A stretch of 64,000 bases of DNA from UBA1163 sp049513055. Lineage in GTDB: Bacteria; Desulfobacterota; BSN033; UBA1163. The notes under the pieces are model-generated. The model saw only the letters and a program-made list of their open reading frames with translations, searched no databases and was not told where the DNA came from. Shown here piece by piece: positions 44,092-51,828 of this stretch (positions within the stretch are counted from its first letter, which is position 1; every line of letters starts with the position of its first letter). The stretch lies in assembly GCA_049513055.1 (NCBI GenBank), contig JBEKWN010000005.1, positions 1 to 64,000 on the forward strand, read 5' to 3'. The position numbers were made by a program, and so were the translations under genes.

Positions 44092-44349
44092 ATGGAAGAG
44101 AAGAAAGTGGGGGAGATTATAAAATTTTTTGGGAAGATTGGTGTCGCGGCAATACAGTTATCCGAGGGATCGTTGAAGGTTGGAGATACTATCCACATTG
44201 TCGGCCATACTACCGATATCACGCAACCCATCGATTCCATGCAGATTGAGAACAAAAATGTTCAGGAAGCAGGGCCGGGTGCAGATATCGGGATTAAGGT
44301 AAAGGATCGAGTGAGAGAACACGACGTCGTCTATAAAGTCGTGGAGTGA
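44092..44349 (+). CDS. Small translation-factor-like protein (EF-Tu domain 2 fold)
   Basis: An 85-residue protein (KVGEIIKFFGKIGVAAIQL, LKVGDTIHIVGHTTDITQ, QEAGPGADIGIKVKDRVREHD) that matches the beta-barrel domain 2 of EF-Tu-like GTPases without the G domain. Genes of this size are annotated as elongation-factor-like; their role is unknown. AAAGGAGGAAG precedes the ATG. The structured element begins two bases after its stop. Confidence 0.77.
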   Translation: MEEKKVGEIIKFFGKIGVAAIQLSEGSLKVGDTIHIVGHTTDITQPIDSMQIENKNVQEAGPGADIGIKVKDRVREHDVVYKVVE

Positions 44350-44350
44350 A

Positions 44351-44454
44351 CCCCGTTAGAAAGGAGGGAGCTTTACCTCCTGCCTTTCAATAAAGACCTA
44401 AAATATTTTATTTGAGGTCATCACTGACAAATATGGCGGGGTTTTCTAACGGGG
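44351..44454 (+). other. Multi-helix structured element before a radical SAM gene (candidate cis-regulatory RNA)
   Basis: Outer stem: CCCCGTTAGAAA (44351-44362) pairs exactly with TTTCTAACGGGG (44443-44454). Inside are two hairpins: GGAGG/CCTCC (44363-44380) and GACCT plus AAATA against TATTT plus AGGTC (44395-44419, one mismatch, 3-nt loop). This forms a three-way junction. The GGGG that ends the outer stem is also the only plausible ribosome binding site for the radical SAM gene (GTG 44462, seven bases on). Closing the stem would hide it. An alternative GAAAGG/CCTTTC pairing (44359-44388) competes with the outer stem. Confidence 0.5.
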
Positions 44455-44461
44455 TGAAAGG

Positions 44462-45586
44462 GTGGTTTTTAAAAAGGCTGGAGCTCAAAAGGGAAAAGAG
44501 TGTTCTACTTGCGGGAAAGAAGTGGGCCTCCTTTCGCAAACCCTTCCAGTCTGTGTGGAATGCCTTCGATCAGGAAAGGAGAACATCCACCCTTTCATTC
44601 AGAATGCTCATCATCGTTCCCGGGAACCATTCCGATTGGTGAATACCCCTCCTCAAAATAAATCTGGACTCCCTTGCCAAGTCTGTGTCAATCAATGTCA
44701 GATTTCAGAAGGGGAGTGGGGTTATTGCGGGCTGAGGACTCAAAAGGAAGGAGTGCTTCAAGGGGTTTCGTCAGAAAAGGGGAATGTGAGCTGGTATGAT
44801 GATGGGCTTCCTACTAATTGTGTTGCCGATTGGGTCTGTCCAGCTGGGACAGGTGCTGGCTATCCTCAATTTGCTTATACCTCAGATCCAGAATATGGGT
44901 TTAAAAACCTGGCTGTGTTTTATCACGGATGTTCCTTCGACTGTCTTTTCTGTCAGAATTGGACACATCGAGAAAGGGTTTGGGATAAGAAAAGAATCAC
45001 TCCTGAAGAACTCGTCCAAGCAGTGGATGACCGTACCAGTTGTATCTGTTATTTCGGTGGGGACCCCACTCCACAACTTCCTCACTCCATCAGAGTTTCT
45101 CAAAAGGCCATAGAGAGGGCGAAGGGCAGGATTCTTCGAATCTGTTGGGAAACGAATGGATCGATGAACCCAGATCTTTTAAAGGAAATGGTTGATCTCT
45201 CTTTGACCTCAGGGGGATGTATCAAATTTGACATCAAGGCATGGAATGATTCCCTTCATGCCGCTCTTTGCGGTGTCTCCAATGAAAGGACAAAGAGAAA
45301 TTTCGAGCGGGTGGTCCCATGGATTAAAGAGAGACCCAAGCCACCTCTTTTGATTGCCAGCACCCTTCTTGTTCCAGGCTATATTGATGAAGAAGAGGTT
45401 CGGGGAATATCAAGATGGATTGCTTCCCTCAATCCAGATATCCCCTATGCCCTGTTAGCCTTTTACCCTCAGTTCTTTTTCAACGATCTACCCGTGACTC
45501 CCAGAGATTTAGCCATCCGTTGTAAAGAGGTAGCCGAAGGAGAAGGACTCCGAAGGGTGAGAATTGGAAATTTACACCTGCTATGA
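44462..45586 (+). CDS. Radical SAM protein with amino-terminal zinc ribbons (AmrS-related)
   Basis: A 374-residue enzyme. Zinc ribbon C14-C17/C31-C34, then a second Cys set (C72, C75, C79, C89) like that of AmrS, then the radical SAM motif C157-x3-C161-x2-C164 (GCSFDCLFCQNW). CWETNGSM and FDIKAWND follow as in activase-like radical SAM enzymes. Compared with the AmrS-like protein at 24246 it has an extra amino domain and lacks the carboxyl zinc ribbon. It starts at GTG 44462, under possible control of the structured element. The substrate may be a protein; DUF763 and EndoQ genes follow. Confidence 0.85.
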   Translation: MVFKKAGAQKGKECSTCGKEVGLLSQTLPVCVECLRSGKENIHPFIQNAHHRSREPFRLVNTPPQNKSGLPCQVCVNQCQISEGEWGYCGLRTQKEGVLQGVSSEKGNVSWYDDGLPTNCVADWVCPAGTGAGYPQFAYTSDPEYGFKNLAVFYHGCSFDCLFCQNWTHRERVWDKKRITPEELVQAVDDRTSCICYFGGDPTPQLPHSIRVSQKAIERAKGRILRICWETNGSMNPDLLKEMVDLSLTSGGCIKFDIKAWNDSLHAALCGVSNERTKRNFERVVPWIKERPKPPLLIASTLLVPGYIDEEEVRGISRWIASLNPDIPYALLAFYPQFFFNDLPVTPRDLAIRCKEVAEGEGLRRVRIGNLHLL

Positions 45587-45623
45587 AAAGGTGCTCAAAA
45601 GGCTGGGGAAAGGATAGTATGAA

Positions 45624-46718
45624 ATGAAGACCGGCGTGGCCCATCTTCCGCTCCATTATGGGAAAGCACCCTCTTGGCTTTTCCAAAGGATGGAAAGCCT
45701 TGCAAGGGAAATTACCCTTTTCATCATCAATGCTTATGGAACGGAAGAAATGCTTTTCCGACTTTCTGACCCTTTCTGGTTCCAGGCTTTTGGCTGTGTG
45801 TTAGGGTTTGATTGGTACTCGAGCGGCGTGACGACGACCGTCTGCGGTGCAATGAAAGAGGGGATCAAAGGGATGGAAAAGGAACTGGGGTTCTTCATGG
45901 CGGGAGGGAAAGGAAGGGCCTCCAGAAAGACTCCCATTGAAATTGAGGAGATTTGTAATCAAAGAGCCATGAATGGGACCCCTCTTATTTATGCAAGCCG
46001 GATGTCTGCAAAGGTTGATAGTGCAGCCGTTCAGGATGGGTATCAAATTTATCATCATACTTTCTTCTTCACCCAAACCGGACAGTGGGCAGTGATCCAA
46101 CAAGGCATGAATGAGGAAAACCGGTATGCCCGAAGATATCATTGGTTCAGCCAGGGGATAAAAGATTTTGTCTGTGAACCGCACTGGGCGGTGTGTTGTG
46201 ATCAAAGAAAAGAAGGTTTAAATCTGGTTGCTCATGAGAGTGAAAGGACCAGACAAGCGATTACAGATCTTTCCCATGAGAAAACAGAATTTTTGATCGC
46301 AGAAGGAAAAAGAGCAATAGAACTTTATCTCCCCCGAGAGCATCCCATTCCAATGGAGGAAAGCCGTCTGGAGAGATTGGAAAAGATTTTTATCCAAATC
46401 TATGACCGTTCGCCAAACAATTTTGAGGAGCTTCTTGGAATCAAAGGAGTGGGTCCTAGAAGCCTTCGGGCGCTGAGCCTGATCTCAGAGCTGATTCACG
46501 GGGTCAAACCCAGTTTCAAAGACCCAACTCGATTCAGTTTTGCTCATGGGGGAAAGGATGGTCATCCCTATCCAGTGGATCGGAAGGTCTATGATAAGAC
46601 GATTGAAGTATTGAAAGGGGCGATTGATAAAGCCAAGGTAGGAGATCGAGAAAAGATAGAAGCCATCCAGCGGTTAAGACATTTCACTGAGAGTGCAGAT
46701 GGCAGATCGCAGATTTAA
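45624..46718 (+). CDS. DUF763 protein with helix-hairpin-helix
   Basis: A 364-residue protein of the DUF763 family, known from archaea and anaerobic or thermophilic bacteria, without assigned function. It starts MKTGVAHLPLHYGKAP, has the conserved SSGVTTTVCGAM, RMSAKVDSAAVQDGYQIYHH and DLSHEKTEFL blocks, and near residue 275 a helix-hairpin-helix (LLGIKGVGPRSLRALSLI) that would contact nucleic acid. The conserved His, Cys and Asp residues could form an active site. It stands between the radical SAM and EndoQ-like genes, which supports a DNA-related role. Confidence 0.85.
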   Translation: MKTGVAHLPLHYGKAPSWLFQRMESLAREITLFIINAYGTEEMLFRLSDPFWFQAFGCVLGFDWYSSGVTTTVCGAMKEGIKGMEKELGFFMAGGKGRASRKTPIEIEEICNQRAMNGTPLIYASRMSAKVDSAAVQDGYQIYHHTFFFTQTGQWAVIQQGMNEENRYARRYHWFSQGIKDFVCEPHWAVCCDQRKEGLNLVAHESERTRQAITDLSHEKTEFLIAEGKRAIELYLPREHPIPMEESRLERLEKIFIQIYDRSPNNFEELLGIKGVGPRSLRALSLISELIHGVKPSFKDPTRFSFAHGGKDGHPYPVDRKVYDKTIEVLKGAIDKAKVGDREKIEAIQRLRHFTESADGRSQI

Positions 46719-46837
46719 TTGATCTATTTGGTTTCTTTAGTTTATTTGGTCTTTTTAGTTAACCAAATGAACAAGAGAAACAAAAGAAACTAAACTAACG
46801 AATAGTCTGAAATCTAAAATCTGAAATTTGAAATACT

Positions 46838-48088
46838 ATGCGATTTATTGCCGATTTTCATATTCATTCTAAATTCAGCCGAGCCACGAGCAAGGAGATG
46901 GAGGTGGAAACCCTTGCTCGATGGGCAAAGAAAAAAGGAATTGGACTTCTCGGGACTGGTGACTTTACCCACCCAATCTATTTTGCAGAGTTGCGATCAA
47001 AATTAGAGCCTTTAGGCAATGGTCTCTTCAAGCTGAAAAAGGGGGATCAAGGCGTCCAATATATTTTAACGACAGAAGTGAGCAATATCTATACTCAGAA
47101 TGGAAAGGTTAGGCGGATCCACAACCTCATTTTTGCCCCCAGTTTTGAGGTGGTAGAGGCCATTCGTTCTAAATTGGGAAACCTTGGAAAACTCTCTTCA
47201 GATGGGAGACCCATTTTTAGTTTTACTGCAAAAGAATTGGCGAAGATGATCTTAGACATTTCCATGGATTGCCTGATCATCCCTGCCCACGCCTGGACAC
47301 CTTGGTTTTCGATCTTTGGGGCTAACTCAGGATTCGACTCCATTGAGGAATGTTTTGGAGAACTGTCTCCTCATATTCATGCCATTGAAACAGGCCTCTC
47401 GTCGGATCCTGAAATGAATTGGAGGTTGTCAGCCCTCGATCCCATTACCCTCCTCTCCAATTCAGATGCCCACTCTCCAAATCGGTTGGGAAGGGAGGCC
47501 AATGCCTTCGATTGTGCATTGGATTATCAAGAGATTGCTGAGACGATTCGAAAGAAAGATCGAAAGAAACTTCTATTCACTATCGAATTCTTTCCAGAGG
47601 AAGGGAAATATCATTATGATGGGCATCGTCAATGTGGCGTGATCTTCTCTCCCTCCCAAACGAAGGCGAACCAGTACCTCTGCCCGAACTGTCGTAAGAA
47701 GTTGACGGTCGGGGTGATGCATCGAGTAGAGGAACTCGCTGACCGTCCGGAGGGCTTTATACCGAAGAATGTCATCCCTTCCATCCACCTCATCCCATTG
47801 GAGGAGATCATTGCTGCGGTACTGGGCGTTCGGGTTGGGACAAAGGCGGTAGAGGGCGAGTATGAAAGGTTGATCGACCGAGGAGGCTCAGAATTTAGAA
47901 TTCTTCTCGATGATACTCCCGATGAATTGGCTTCATTTGTTCCGCCAAATATCCTGGAGGGGATTGTCCGAATGAGGCAGGGAAGGGTTTCGATTATTCC
48001 AGGCCATGACGGCGTTTATGGAAAAATCAATCTTTTCCCTGAGAGAAAGGGAGGGGAGGAGTCCAAAGATCAGTTGAAACTTTTTTAA
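46838..48088 (+). CDS. Endonuclease Q-like PHP-domain protein with clamp-binding-like tail
   Basis: A 416-residue protein with an amino-terminal PHP domain (DFHIHSKFSRATS, TGDFTHP, SNSDAHS) and the EndoQ zinc site (HRQCGV...CPNC), plus GVRVGTKAVEGEYERLI. EndoQ cleaves on the 5' side of hypoxanthine, uracil or abasic sites. The last five residues, QLKLF, fit the bacterial sliding-clamp motif QLxLF; archaeal EndoQ instead contacts PCNA. This suggests the enzyme is recruited to the replication clamp. No clear ribosome binding site precedes ATG 46838, so the start is less certain. Confidence 0.85.
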   Translation: MRFIADFHIHSKFSRATSKEMEVETLARWAKKKGIGLLGTGDFTHPIYFAELRSKLEPLGNGLFKLKKGDQGVQYILTTEVSNIYTQNGKVRRIHNLIFAPSFEVVEAIRSKLGNLGKLSSDGRPIFSFTAKELAKMILDISMDCLIIPAHAWTPWFSIFGANSGFDSIEECFGELSPHIHAIETGLSSDPEMNWRLSALDPITLLSNSDAHSPNRLGREANAFDCALDYQEIAETIRKKDRKKLLFTIEFFPEEGKYHYDGHRQCGVIFSPSQTKANQYLCPNCRKKLTVGVMHRVEELADRPEGFIPKNVIPSIHLIPLEEIIAAVLGVRVGTKAVEGEYERLIDRGGSEFRILLDDTPDELASFVPPNILEGIVRMRQGRVSIIPGHDGVYGKINLFPERKGGEESKDQLKLF

Positions 48089-48169
48089 TGAAGGAAATTC
48101 TTATTGAAACAGAAGCGCGCCCATCCTTTGAGATAAAAAATTCATTGATCCATTAAAAGGGGGAAGAAG

Positions 48170-48784
48170 ATGGACAAAGAAATAAGGGAGAAGATAATCC
48201 TGATTTGTCAGAGTTTGATGAAGATGTTGGAATTGGCTTTCGAGGCGTTTCGAAGGCCCACAGAGAATTCTTTCAAAGAAGCGGAAGAGGTCAAGGATAA
48301 GATTCACCAATATTCCTCAGAGTTGACCGGTTTCATTATTTCAAAGAGTCCATCGAGTGAAAAAGGGAGGGAATGGGCGAAACCTTATCTCTCGATTGCC
48401 TCCAGTTTCGATCGCATGACTTATAATATTGAAGGAATTTTCGATCGCTTAAGAGCCAAGTCTCAAAACCACATCCTCTTTAGTGATCGAGCGGTCAAAG
48501 AGGTGAACGATGTCTTTCAAGAAGCCATGAGACTTTTAGAAAACCTTCCGAATCTCATTACTACCCAGAACAAACTCCTTGCCCAACGAATCGGAGAAGA
48601 GGGGAGGTCCATGTTCAAAATTGCGAATGGATATTCCGAAGAGCATGAGGAGAGGCTGATTCAGGGAATCTGTGTCCCCAAACATTCACCCATTTATCTG
48701 GGCATCATTGAATCCTTGAAAGGGATAATGGTTCATACACTGGAGGTGAGTGGAAAGATTGTCTCCCTTTCATCCAAATCCTGA
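48170..48784 (+). CDS. All-helical PhoU-like protein
   Basis: A 204-residue helical protein with evenly spaced polar/hydrophobic patterns (ICQSLMKMLELAFEAFRRP, EAEEVKDKIHQYSSELT, DRMTYNIEGIFDRLR) reminiscent of one PhoU/DUF47 three-helix bundle repeat. The acidic EExxDxIH-like stretch would be a metal-contact position in PhoU. AAGGGGGAAG precedes the ATG. It may be a phosphate-responsive regulator; low certainty. Confidence 0.5.
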   Translation: MDKEIREKIILICQSLMKMLELAFEAFRRPTENSFKEAEEVKDKIHQYSSELTGFIISKSPSSEKGREWAKPYLSIASSFDRMTYNIEGIFDRLRAKSQNHILFSDRAVKEVNDVFQEAMRLLENLPNLITTQNKLLAQRIGEEGRSMFKIANGYSEEHEERLIQGICVPKHSPIYLGIIESLKGIMVHTLEVSGKIVSLSSKS

Positions 48785-48794
48785 ATCAGGGGAA

Positions 48795-49230
48795 ACCATT
48801 TATACATTCGGGACCCGCCCTTGATCCTTTGACGAATTTTTAACCCTTCTTTTAGAACGTAGAATTAGAGTCGGTGTGGATGTCCGGAGTTTTTCCACCA
48901 GTCGTTTTCCCCAATTTAATAAAGAGTTCCTGTAAAGAAATCTTGAGTCTCAGGGGATTCAATATGCCTACTTGGGATAAGAGTTAGGAGGGTTTTGTCG
49001 AGGTTTCTATGTCGCCCATATAGGGAAACCGGATCCTTTCAAAGAGGATTGGAAAAATTGGAGGTCATAGGGAGAGAAAAAACTGCCTTCGAATGTTCCG
49101 AAAAGTTTCCATAGAAATGTCATCATCGGTCGATTTCGGGACAATGGCTCCCAAAAGGATGGAAAGTCATTCATAGAATAGAAAAAGGAAAAGTGTGGGT
49201 TCCAAAGAAAAGGGATTCAGGTTTGGACAA
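48795..49230 (+). pseudogene. DUF488 family gene, inactivated
   Basis: Translation of this stretch gives a DUF488-like protein in pieces: TIYTFGTRP, a TGA, SFDEFLTLL, VDVRSFSTSRFPQFNKEFL, a TAA, GIQYAYLG, a TAA, ELGGFCRGFYVAHIG, then after a frameshift TAFECSEKFP, a TAG, KCHHRSISGQWLPKGWKVIH. The order and spacing match the whole family, including the carboxyl CxEK...CHR motif. Four in-frame stops and a frameshift make it a clear pseudogene. No start codon remains. Confidence 0.86.
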
Positions 49231-49258
49231 GACGAACCCAGGGAGATAAAAAATTAGT

Positions 49259-49286
49259 TTGACATACTCTTTTTTGCAGTTAAAAT
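49259..49286 (+). promoter_or_regulatory. Promoter of the TolC-like gene
   Basis: TTGACA (49259-49264), 16 bases, TAAAAT (49281-49286). A leader of about 70 bases ends with AAGGAGGAG before ATG 49363. Confidence 0.6.
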
Positions 49287-49362
49287 GAATTGTTATTCAT
49301 AAATGAATAAATATTGTCATACTACGTCAAAGGGTATGAGGATGGAAGGAGGAGATAGATCG

Positions 49363-50682
49363 ATGAAAATGAAATGGTTCGTCGGATTCATCCTGTGGGC
49401 AATTGTTTCCGCAGGTGTTGTCTGGGCGCAAGAACCTCAAAAACCCCTCACCCTGGAGGAGAGCATAAAGATCGCCATGGAACGGAGTCTGACTCTCCAT
49501 TCTGCCGTGGTGGGGGTTGATGGTTCTGAATTCAGGCGTAAGGAGGCGATCACAAATTTCCTTCCTCAATGGATAGGACAATACAGCTATACCAAATGGA
49601 GCTACCCGGCTTTTATTGGCAATTTGGGGGGAGGAATCACCGGCATCTCCCCATCAACTAATAGTAACGTTTACAATTTTAATACCACAGTCTCTCAGCC
49701 TCTTTTTACAGGAGGGTTAAACCTGGCGACCTATCGCTCAGCTAAGTTAGGAGTGGATCTCTCAAAGGAGACCCTGGAGACGGCAAAGCGGGATCTGGTT
49801 CTTCAGGTGAGGGTGGGGTATTTTACTATTTTAAGGGCGGAGAAGTTCTTGTTAGTGGCCGAACAACAGGTTAAACAATTCGAGGCTCAACTCGAGGTGA
49901 CAAAAGCTTTCTTCGAAGTAGGAATTGTTCCAAAAAATGATGTCCTTCTGGCTGAGGTGAATTTGGCTAATGCCAGGCAGTCACTGGTCAAGGCGGCAAA
50001 TGACGTGGCCACGGCCAAGGCTTCATTCAATATACTGCTCAGGAGAGAGATCAATACACCGCTCGAGGTGGTCGATATTCTTGCATACAAAGCCTTTCCT
50101 CTCTCGTACGAGCAGTCCCTTGACGAGGCGCTCCGGCTGAGGCCAGAGATAAAGACTGCTCAGTTGAATATCGACCAGGCGAAGGAGAATGTCAAAATTG
50201 CAAGAAGTGGGTTCTTCCCGACGATCAGTCTTACGGGTAACTATAGTCGGTCCTCTGACTGGTGGACGCTGGAAAGGGGCATACAAAGTGACAGGTGGAT
50301 GGTTGAGGCTTTAGCCACATTCACCCTTTGGAATTGGGGAAACACTTATTTCAAAGTGGGGGAGAACAAGGTGAAAATCACCCAGGCTGAAGATTCGAAA
50401 ACTCAGCTCATCGACTCGATCACATTAGAACTGAAGAATGATTATCTCAACATGCTGGTAGCAGAAAAGAATCTCAACGTTGCGGAGAAGGCCATTGAGC
50501 AGGCTGAGGAGAATTTAAGGATGAACGAAGAGCGATACAAGTACCAGGTGGCGACACAAACCGATGTTGTAAATGCCGTGACTTTACTCGCCCAAGCCAG
50601 CGTCAATTACTATGGCGCATTGAGCGATTTCAACGTCGCCAAGGCACAGTTGGAACGAGCCATGGGAAGGATGTATCCGTAA
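49363..50682 (+). CDS. TolC-family outer membrane efflux protein
   Basis: A 439-residue outer membrane channel with a signal peptide (about 1-22, cut after VVWAQ) and two OEP repeats; the second has LFTGG earlier and LWNWG, LNMLVAEKNLNVAEKAIEQAEENLRMNEERYK. Such proteins form the trimeric exit duct for RND and other export pumps. I chose ATG 49363 because it follows AAGGAGGAG and starts the signal; ATG 49303 adds residues without function. The pump genes that should follow are only remnants, so it may serve another transporter or be on the way to loss. Confidence 0.9.
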   Translation: MKMKWFVGFILWAIVSAGVVWAQEPQKPLTLEESIKIAMERSLTLHSAVVGVDGSEFRRKEAITNFLPQWIGQYSYTKWSYPAFIGNLGGGITGISPSTNSNVYNFNTTVSQPLFTGGLNLATYRSAKLGVDLSKETLETAKRDLVLQVRVGYFTILRAEKFLLVAEQQVKQFEAQLEVTKAFFEVGIVPKNDVLLAEVNLANARQSLVKAANDVATAKASFNILLRREINTPLEVVDILAYKAFPLSYEQSLDEALRLRPEIKTAQLNIDQAKENVKIARSGFFPTISLTGNYSRSSDWWTLERGIQSDRWMVEALATFTLWNWGNTYFKVGENKVKITQAEDSKTQLIDSITLELKNDYLNMLVAEKNLNVAEKAIEQAEENLRMNEERYKYQVATQTDVVNAVTLLAQASVNYYGALSDFNVAKAQLERAMGRMYP

Positions 50683-50692
50683 GAATAGAAAA

Positions 50693-50708
50693 CGCTAAGT
50701 GCTTAGCG
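50693..50708 (+). terminator. Hairpin after the TolC-like gene
   Basis: CGCTAAG, a 2-nt loop, CTTAGCG: a perfect 7-bp stem ten bases after the stop codon, with no T-run. It may slow transcript decay or act as weak attenuation before the broken adaptor gene. Part of it recurs as ATAGCGT at 50718-50724. Confidence 0.4.
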
Positions 50709-50736
50709 GTATGCACATAGCGTAAAGAGGCAAATC

Positions 50737-50970
50737 ATGAGATTCAGGCAACATCATTTGGAAATAGGCTTGTTGATAGCATTGTTGTTATGGGGGTGTG
50801 GTTCAAGAGGGTTTGATGCTCCAAGTACTTCCTCGAATCCCAGTCCAACGGTATTGGAAGAAAGAAAAGTTGAAGTCACAGAGGTAATTCCGAGGGCAAT
50901 GGTCTATACCTCACCCTCTTTGTCCTTCCCATTGCCTACACGCTGGGCGACGATCTTCAAGAAAAAGTAA
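50737..50970 (+). pseudogene. Amino-terminal stump of an RND adaptor lipoprotein
   Basis: ATG 50737 starts 77 codons: a signal with lipobox LLWGCGS (residues 1-22) and then the opening of a membrane fusion protein (EERKVEVTEVIPRAMVY). After about residue 55 the frame runs into DNA that reads as the end of an RND pump in another frame (50901-50999), so its own carboxyl part is meaningless. The rest of the adaptor, hairpin and barrel domains, is missing. Confidence 0.6.
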
Positions 50971-50999
50971 AGATTCTGTTGAAGGGGAGGGGTAAATAA
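50901..50999 (+). pseudogene. Carboxyl end of an RND efflux pump
   Basis: In a frame different from the adaptor stump, 32 codons encode GLYLTLFVLPIAYTLGDDL and a short polar tail to TAA 50997-50999. LTLFVLP followed by Y and a charged tail is the last transmembrane segment and end of RND permeases. Together with the adaptor stump this shows that one deletion of several kilobases joined the start of the adaptor to the end of the pump. Confidence 0.62.
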
Positions 51000-51076
51000 A
51001 ATAATTAAGAATCGGCATAAAGATTGCATTATTTTAAAAAGATCAATTCGATCTAAATTCATAAAAATCCTTTAAT

Positions 51077-51102
51077 TTCATAAAGTTGAAAAACTTTATG
51101 AA
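51077..51102. other. 11-bp hairpin with GAAA loop upstream of the transglycosylase promoter
   Basis: TTCATAAAGTT, GAAA, AACTTTATGAA is a perfect palindromic stem ending 21 bases before the -35 box at 51124. It could be an operator or the end of the preceding transcript; no T-run follows. Confidence 0.45.
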
Positions 51103-51123
51103 TTGATTTGGGATTGAAATTTG

Positions 51124-51152
51124 TTGACAGAAGTGACAAGTTATGGTAATTT
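51124..51152 (+). promoter_or_regulatory. Promoter of the lytic transglycosylase gene
   Basis: TTGACA (51124-51129), 17 bases, TAATTT (51147-51152), giving about a 28-base leader to ATG 51187. Hexamers and spacing equal those before the LysM gene at 30326, another cell-wall gene. Confidence 0.58.
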
Positions 51153-51186
51153 CTTTGTCAATATTGATACAGGGGATTGAAATTTA

Positions 51187-51783
51187 ATGAAATATATTGT
51201 CACTTTAGTGATATTTATTTGCTTATTTCTTCTCACTTCCCCATCTTCGGCAGGGATTTATCGTTACGTAGATGAAAGGGGGGTCATTCATTTCACCAAC
51301 TGCCCGAGAGACCCCAAGTTTAAACTCTATATCCGGGAGAGTAAAGAAGATGTTGGAGATGAAAACCACTCCTCCTCTGTTTCCTATATAAAAGATTCTA
51401 ATCAATATGACTCACTTATTTCTGAGTTTTCCAAAAAATATCAGGTGGATTTTGCCTTGATCAAGGCGATGATTCGAGCAGAGTCTGCATTCAATCCCTT
51501 TGCTACCTCAAGAAAAGGGGCGAAGGGATTGATGCAATTGATGCCAGAAACCGCTTCCCGGATGAGTGTTTCAAACATTTTTAACCCCAGAGAGAATATT
51601 GAGGGGGGAGTGCGTTATTTTAAGTATCTCCTCTCCCTTTTTAATAATGATCTCCGACTTTCCTTAGCCGCCTACAATGCCGGTGAGAACGTCGTTGGCG
51701 AGTTACGTTCGATCCCTCCTTATCGGGAAACAGTGGATTACGTCAAGAAAGTGTTGAGCTATTATCAATCCTATAGGCCTTAG
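51187..51783 (+). CDS. Lytic transglycosylase (SLT domain)
   Basis: A 198-residue exported enzyme: signal peptide (1-23), a DUF4124-like strip (GIYRYVDERGVIHFTNCP), and the SLT domain (about 80-195) with catalytic Glu in MIRAESAFNP, GLMQLMPETA and LSLAAYNAGE. It cleaves the beta-1,4 bond of peptidoglycan to give anhydromuropeptides. No strong ribosome binding site; GGGGATT lies near. pgsA follows after 45 bases. Confidence 0.88.
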   Translation: MKYIVTLVIFICLFLLTSPSSAGIYRYVDERGVIHFTNCPRDPKFKLYIRESKEDVGDENHSSSVSYIKDSNQYDSLISEFSKKYQVDFALIKAMIRAESAFNPFATSRKGAKGLMQLMPETASRMSVSNIFNPRENIEGGVRYFKYLLSLFNNDLRLSLAAYNAGENVVGELRSIPPYRETVDYVKKVLSYYQSYRP

Positions 51784-51828
51784 ACCTCCCGGGTTGGCTC
51801 GGGAGATACCACAAGCAATGATCCCCTC

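Noticed and set aside
46719..46837. Possible regulatory inverted repeat before the EndoQ-like gene
   Set aside because: The TTTCTTTAGTTT and AAGAAACTAAAC stretches are only loosely complementary and AT-rich; not distinguishable from chance.
48795..49230. Selenocysteine or stop-codon readthrough in the DUF488 stretch
   Set aside because: Stops of all three types and a frameshift are present, with no SECIS-like hairpin after the TGA; decay is simpler.
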